Source: UBA6985 sp946536225 (lineage in GTDB: Bacteria > Bacillota_I > Bacilli_A > RF39 > UBA660). From it: a DNA stretch of 64,000 bases. Both the position numbers and the translations under genes were made by a program. The stretch spans positions 124,001-188,000 of the forward strand of contig CAMNEE010000001.1 of the NCBI GenBank assembly GCA_946536225.1. The letters are read 5' to 3'. The notes below the pieces were generated by a model, which searched no databases, was not told where the DNA came from, and worked only from the letters and a program-made list of their open reading frames with translations. This document shows, in pieces, positions 60,466 to 64,000 of this stretch. Every line of letters begins with the position of its first letter. The first letter of the stretch is position 1.

Positions 60466-61075
60466 AATATCTTTTGAAGACTCTATAAAAGAAGTAGAAA
60501 AAACTGATGCTGATTTTATTCATGTAGATGTCATGGATGGAAAATTTGTTAATAATAAAACATTTGAAATTGATGATGTTTTAAGATTATTTAAAGATAC
60601 TACTAAAGATTTAGACATCCATTTGATGGTTAATCATCCTAAAGAATATATTGATGCTTTTTCTAAACTAAAAGCTTGTAAATATATAATTATTCATGAA
60701 GAGATAAATCATGATATAGGAGACTTAATTGAATATATCCACTTTAAAGGTAAAAAAGCAGGTATAGCCATTAATCCTTATACTAAAGTTGAAGCTGTTA
60801 AACCTTATTTAGAAAATGTAGATTACTGTTTAATAATGGGAGTTATTCCAGGTTTTGGTGGTCAAGAATTAATTACGTCAACTACTATGAAGATTGATGA
60901 ATTAATGCGTATTCGTGATGATCTTGATTATCACTTTGAAATATCATTTGATGGTGGAGTAAATGGAGATACAATTAAGTTACTTGATGGACTTGATATT
61001 GCAGTATCTGGTTCATTTGTTGCTATGAGTGATAATTATCAAAAACAAATAAATAAACTTAGAAGAGGAGAATAA
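60434..61075 (+). CDS. rpe: ribulose-phosphate 3-epimerase
   Basis: About 213 residues, a TIM-barrel epimerase of the pentose phosphate pathway that interconverts ribulose-5-P and xylulose-5-P. Motifs: FIHVDVMDGKFV (metal His and catalytic Asp), HLMVNHPKEY, GIAINPYTKVEAV, LIMGVIPGFGGQ, SFDGGVN. ATG 60434 is chosen because the protein then begins with the family's MKISVSIL; the in-frame ATG at 60404 would add ten residues from inside rsgA. The SD is weak and coupling to rsgA is likely. Somewhat shorter than the ~220-residue norm. Confidence 0.9.
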   Translation: MKISVSILKNKISFEDSIKEVEKTDADFIHVDVMDGKFVNNKTFEIDDVLRLFKDTTKDLDIHLMVNHPKEYIDAFSKLKACKYIIIHEEINHDIGDLIEYIHFKGKKAGIAINPYTKVEAVKPYLENVDYCLIMGVIPGFGGQELITSTTMKIDELMRIRDDLDYHFEISFDGGVNGDTIKLLDGLDIAVSGSFVAMSDNYQKQINKLRRGE

Positions 61076-61077
61076 TA

Positions 61078-61566
61078 ATGAGTGTTTTAAGAAAATATCT
61101 AATAGTCTTTTTAATTTCTATGGTTCCTCTTGTAGAGTTAAGAGGTGCAGTTCCTGTTGGTGTTGCATCAGGAGGATTTGCTCTTCCTTTTTGGAGTGTT
61201 TTAGTAATATCTATAATAGGTAATATGATACCTGTTCCATTTATATTTTTCTTTGCTAGAAAAGTACTTATATGGGGTAAAGATAAAAAATTAACTAGAA
61301 AGTTTTTCACATTTTGTTTAAAGAAGGGTGAAAAAGGTGGAAAGAAGTTACAAGCTAAAGCTGGAAATGGAATATATTTTGCTTTAATGTTATTTGTTGG
61401 TATTCCTGTTCCTGGAACTGGGGCTTGGACTGGTACACTTGCAGCCTCAATACTTGACTTAGATTTTAAAAAGTCTATTATTGCTGTTATATGCGGTGTA
61501 GTACTTGCTGGTGTTATCATGGGAGTTGGTACTCTTATTGGTAATGGTATTGCAGGAATGATTTAG
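61078..61566 (+). CDS. small multidrug export family membrane protein
   Basis: A 162-residue protein with about four or five membrane helices. The signature SMVPLVELRGAVPVGVASGG near residue 20 and VGIPVPGTGAWTGTLAAS near 110 define the Sm_multidrug_ex family (PF06695), whose real substrate is unproven. SD gaggag sits in the rpe tail, 2 bp between the genes. It extends the rlmN operon. Confidence 0.85.
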   Translation: MSVLRKYLIVFLISMVPLVELRGAVPVGVASGGFALPFWSVLVISIIGNMIPVPFIFFFARKVLIWGKDKKLTRKFFTFCLKKGEKGGKKLQAKAGNGIYFALMLFVGIPVPGTGAWTGTLAASILDLDFKKSIIAVICGVVLAGVIMGVGTLIGNGIAGMI

Positions 61567-61573
61567 GTGAATT

Positions 61574-62683
61574 ATGAATTTAGTTGGTTATATTGAAAAA
61601 TATGGTAATAGAAGTTTTAATACTCTTAAACCAACAAATATTGATTATTTAATATTTGCTGAACTTACTTATATTGATTTAGATGGTATTGTTTCAACTA
61701 GTGCTACAAGAAAAGTAACATTAGAACAAGTAATTGATATTTTCTTTGATAAATATAATGAGAGTTATTTTAAGATTCAATGTACGGCAACTAGATCTGC
61801 AATAAAAGTATTAAGAGCATTAAAAGGTAAGAAGAGATTTAAAGATTTAGAACTTTATAATTATAAATATGAATGTTCTAATAAGTTTCAGTTTAGTGCT
61901 GTTACTTATATACTTCCAGATAAATTAAAAGTAATTGCATTTGAAGGAACTGATGACTTAATATCAGGATGGAGAGAAGACTTTGAAATGTCTTATAAAT
62001 TTCCTGTTCCTGCAGAAGTATTAAGTAAACGTTATATTAATAAAGCTATAAAACCATTTGATAGAAATGAATATGTAATTGTAGGACACTCGAAAGGTGG
62101 AACTCTTGCTTTATATGGTTCAATGTACTGTGATTTAATTAAACAAAAACATATAAAGAAAATTTATTCATTTGATGGTCCCGGTTTATGGAATAGTAAG
62201 ATAAATAGTTGGAGATATAGACGAATATTTGATAGATATGAACATATTGTTCCGAACTGTAGTGTAGTTGGTATGTTATTTGCTGATAAGAAATATACAG
62301 TTATTAAATCTAATAAATCAGGTATAATTGGACATGATGCTTATACTTGGATGATTAAAGATGATGATTTCTTATATACTGAAATGAAAATAACATCTAA
62401 TTCATTTCATAAAGCATTTAATAGGTGGAGTATGTCATATAGTAAAGATGAAAAAGTAATATTTGTTAATCAAATATTTAATATATTCAAAGAATGTAAT
62501 GTTACTTCCGTGAGTGAAATATATGCTAAGAAGAGTGCTTACTTAGTGGATATAGTAAAGGGTATAACAAATTTAGATAAAGAAGCTAAAAAGATGTGTT
62601 ATTCTTTATTATCATTTATGTTAAATGATTCTAAAGAAATGATTTTAAATAGATTTAGGAATAAGAATAAAAAAGAACAATAA
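61574..62683 (+). CDS. DUF2974/Mbeg1-like alpha/beta hydrolase
   Basis: A 369-residue cytoplasmic protein with a lipase-like fold. The nucleophile elbow is in IVGHSKGGTLALYGS (Ser in GHSKGG). AFEGTDDLISGWREDFEMS is the oxyanion-side segment typical of DUF2974 (Mbeg1-like) proteins. SFDGPGLW follows the strand carrying the likely Asp, and GHDAYTW may supply the His. Probably a lipid or ester hydrolase; the substrate is unknown. It begins 7 bp after the preceding membrane protein. Confidence 0.83.
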   Translation: MNLVGYIEKYGNRSFNTLKPTNIDYLIFAELTYIDLDGIVSTSATRKVTLEQVIDIFFDKYNESYFKIQCTATRSAIKVLRALKGKKRFKDLELYNYKYECSNKFQFSAVTYILPDKLKVIAFEGTDDLISGWREDFEMSYKFPVPAEVLSKRYINKAIKPFDRNEYVIVGHSKGGTLALYGSMYCDLIKQKHIKKIYSFDGPGLWNSKINSWRYRRIFDRYEHIVPNCSVVGMLFADKKYTVIKSNKSGIIGHDAYTWMIKDDDFLYTEMKITSNSFHKAFNRWSMSYSKDEKVIFVNQIFNIFKECNVTSVSEIYAKKSAYLVDIVKGITNLDKEAKKMCYSLLSFMLNDSKEMILNRFRNKNKKEQ

Positions 62684-62752
62684 TTTCTTAAATACTATAT
62701 TTTATTTTTTTACTTTTATTGTATAATTTATTTAGAATAAGGAGGTATATCT

Positions 62753-63277
62753 ATGGAATTTACAACAAGAAGATTAGAAATTAAAAAAGTTATCCCAGAA
62801 TACATACCTGTTATGTTTAAGATATTTGATAGAGAACATGAAGTAGGTAAATATATTCCATCTTATGATCCTAATTGGACAGTTGATACATTTACAGAAC
62901 ATATAATTAATACATTCCGTAGTGATTTATATGATCGTGGTGTAATAAAGTTAAAAGAGACAAATGAGATTATTGGATATGCTTCTGTATATAAAGAAGA
63001 TAGTAGAAGTAAATCAGTAAATATATATTTAGCAAAAGAATATTGGGGTCATGGATATGGACATGAAGTCATGGCTGCAATAGTTAGAAGACTTAAAAAA
63101 GAAGGTTTAGGTTCTGTTTATGCTACATGTGACTCAAGAAATATTGGTGCAATTAAAATACTTGAGAGAAGTGATTTTGAATGCATTGATAAAATCGAGA
63201 ATGAAAGAGTAGACGTAAATGGAGAAGTTGGTGATGAACTTCTTTATGAACTTGAACTTATTAGAGTACAGTATTAA
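62753..63277 (+). CDS. GNAT acetyltransferase
   Basis: A 174-residue GNAT protein beginning with the RimJ/RimL-type start FTTRRLEIKKVIPEYIPV. The acetyl-CoA loop is EYWGHGYGHEVMAAIVRRL, and SRNIGAIKILERSDFECIDK is the C-terminal motif. Substrate unknown. SD aaggagg is ideal. A TATAAT at 62722-62727 may be its -10. It is a different subfamily from the GNAT at 5132. Confidence 0.85.
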   Translation: MEFTTRRLEIKKVIPEYIPVMFKIFDREHEVGKYIPSYDPNWTVDTFTEHIINTFRSDLYDRGVIKLKETNEIIGYASVYKEDSRSKSVNIYLAKEYWGHGYGHEVMAAIVRRLKKEGLGSVYATCDSRNIGAIKILERSDFECIDKIENERVDVNGEVGDELLYELELIRVQY

Positions 63278-63281
63278 AAAA

Positions 63282-63315
63282 TAAAAAGGATTGATTAAAA
63301 TAATCCTTTTTTTTA
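63282..63315 (+). terminator. intrinsic terminator
   Basis: AAAAAGGATT/AATCCTTTTT with a nine-base loop and a T-run. Confidence 0.85.
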
Positions 63316-63324
63316 TGTTATAAT
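63316..63324 (+). promoter_or_regulatory. extended -10 promoter
   Basis: TGTTATAAT directly after the terminator, for the gene at 63351. Confidence 0.65.
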
Positions 63325-63350
63325 TTTATATGTGAAAGAAAGTGAAGAAG

Positions 63351-64000
63351 ATGGAATATCATAAATTAGATAATATTGGTACTTTTTATGCATCTACATC
63401 AAGTAAACCTAATCCTGATATCTTTAGATTTACAGCAATCATGGCAGATAATGTTGATAAAACTTCTTTAAATAAAGCATTGAAAGATACTATAAAACAA
63501 TATCCTAGTTTTAATTCATCTCTTAAAATGGGTTTCTTTTGGTATTATTTAGATGAACAAGAAGATATACCTGAAGTAGAAGAAGAAAATCTTCCTGTTT
63601 GTAATAGATTAGATTTATATGCAGATGATGTTTTATATAGACTTAATTACTATAGAAATAGAATTAATTTAGAAGTGTCTCATATATTATCTGATGGAAG
63701 AGGTACTTTAGAATTCTTTACTTGTTTAATTGAAAACTATTGTAGTATTAAATATAAAATTAAGAATCTAAAAACAGGACCTGTGGCATCTTTATTAGAA
63801 CGTGAAGAAGATTCTTTTGATAAATACTATGAAAAGACTTCTAAACCAGTTAAACCTAAACAAAAAATATATAATATAACTGGTAAGAAATTAAAAAGAA
63901 ATAAAATAAGATTTATATATATGCATACAAGTGTAGAAGGTGCTTTAAAATTTAGTAAAGAGAATAATACTACTTTAACAGTTGCTCTTGCTGCTTTATA
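63351..64000 (+). CDS. condensation-type acyltransferase (partial, 5' end)
   Basis: 216 codons are visible; the gene leaves the window still open. The segment LEVSHILSDGRG carries the HxxxDG active-site motif of the condensation/alcohol acetyltransferase superfamily. The N-terminal part (TAIMADNVDKTSLNKALKDTIKQYP) fits the usual first subdomain of these enzymes. It likely transfers an acyl group to an alcohol or amine; the donor is unknown. SD gaagaag; own promoter and upstream terminator. Confidence 0.75.
   Translation, partial: MEYHKLDNIGTFYASTSSKPNPDIFRFTAIMADNVDKTSLNKALKDTIKQYPSFNSSLKMGFFWYYLDEQEDIPEVEEENLPVCNRLDLYADDVLYRLNYYRNRINLEVSHILSDGRGTLEFFTCLIENYCSIKYKIKNLKTGPVASLLEREEDSFDKYYEKTSKPVKPKQKIYNITGKKLKRNKIRFIYMHTSVEGALKFSKENNTTLTVALAAL

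Noticed and set aside
1..64000. Mycoplasma-type genetic code (TGA as Trp)
   Set aside because: Genes end with TGA (for example 34829 and 53813) and conserved Trp positions use TGG, so standard bacterial code 11 fits.

Overview
The window is very AT-rich, densely packed bacterial DNA from a low-GC Gram-positive (Firmicutes/Bacilli type) genome. RecX, EzrA, the rlmN-prpC-prkC-rsgA-rpe block, the YmfF/YmfH peptidase pair, a YvcK-like protein and a PASTA kinase all point there. MurB, a glucosaminidase, EzrA and the PASTA kinase imply that the cell makes peptidoglycan. TGA is used as a stop and Trp is TGG, so this is the standard bacterial code and not the mycoplasma code. The style (reduced, AT-rich, many short single-gene units, many one-pass Thr- or Pro-rich surface proteins) fits the uncultured gut Bacilli related to Erysipelotrichia/Mollicutes. 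That placement is inference.

Layout. 1-3.8 kb: tail of an unknown gene, a pilin-like protein, recX and two rRNA-modification genes. 3.9-8.4 kb: a membrane protein, an acetyltransferase, a small nucleotide-metabolism pair, a DUF3419-like protein and a type IV prepilin-like protein. 8.4-15 kb: a Sel1-repeat protein (minus strand), a dicarboxylate/amino-acid symporter, a frameshifted ylmH, a membrane flavodoxin and murB. 15-23.3 kb: pta, the two M16 peptidases, a FIST-domain plus aldehyde-dehydrogenase operon with operator-like repeats, a YvcK-like gene and a protein-kinase-like ORF. 23.3-34.8 kb: surface proteins, including a dockerin-bearing cell-wall glucosaminidase next to a membrane-anchored cohesin protein, then polA, a zincin-like protein and a second prepilin. 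34.9-46 kb: mutM, ezrA, cysteine desulfurase, trpS, gltX, rpmB and several unknown minus-strand genes. 46-56 kb: dnaE, a GT8 glycosyltransferase, an HD hydrolase, a CAP-like surface protein, ffh, small membrane proteins and an AI-2E family transporter. 56-64 kb: rlmN-prpC-prkC-rsgA-rpe with downstream membrane and lipase-like genes, a GNAT protein, and the start of a condensation-type acyltransferase.

The most interesting system is the pair at 25.4-28.8 kb. A secreted glucosaminidase ends in a duplicated type I dockerin, and the next gene encodes a signal-peptide cohesin protein with a transmembrane anchor. Together they look like a minimal cellulosome-style attachment used for a wall hydrolase rather than for polysaccharide degradation. 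Other leads are the FIST-ALDH operon, the kinase-like ORF at 22.4 kb, paralogous prepilins without pilus genes nearby, and a very compact regulatory architecture in which a terminator T-tract runs directly into an extended -10 promoter and then the Shine-Dalgarno sequence.

No tRNA, rRNA, insertion sequence, prophage or CRISPR array was recognised. The longest stretches outside intact genes are the decayed 3' half of ylmH (about 12.60-12.91 kb) and the 174-bp divergent region at 25.25-25.43 kb. No gene-free stretch exceeds 300 bp.
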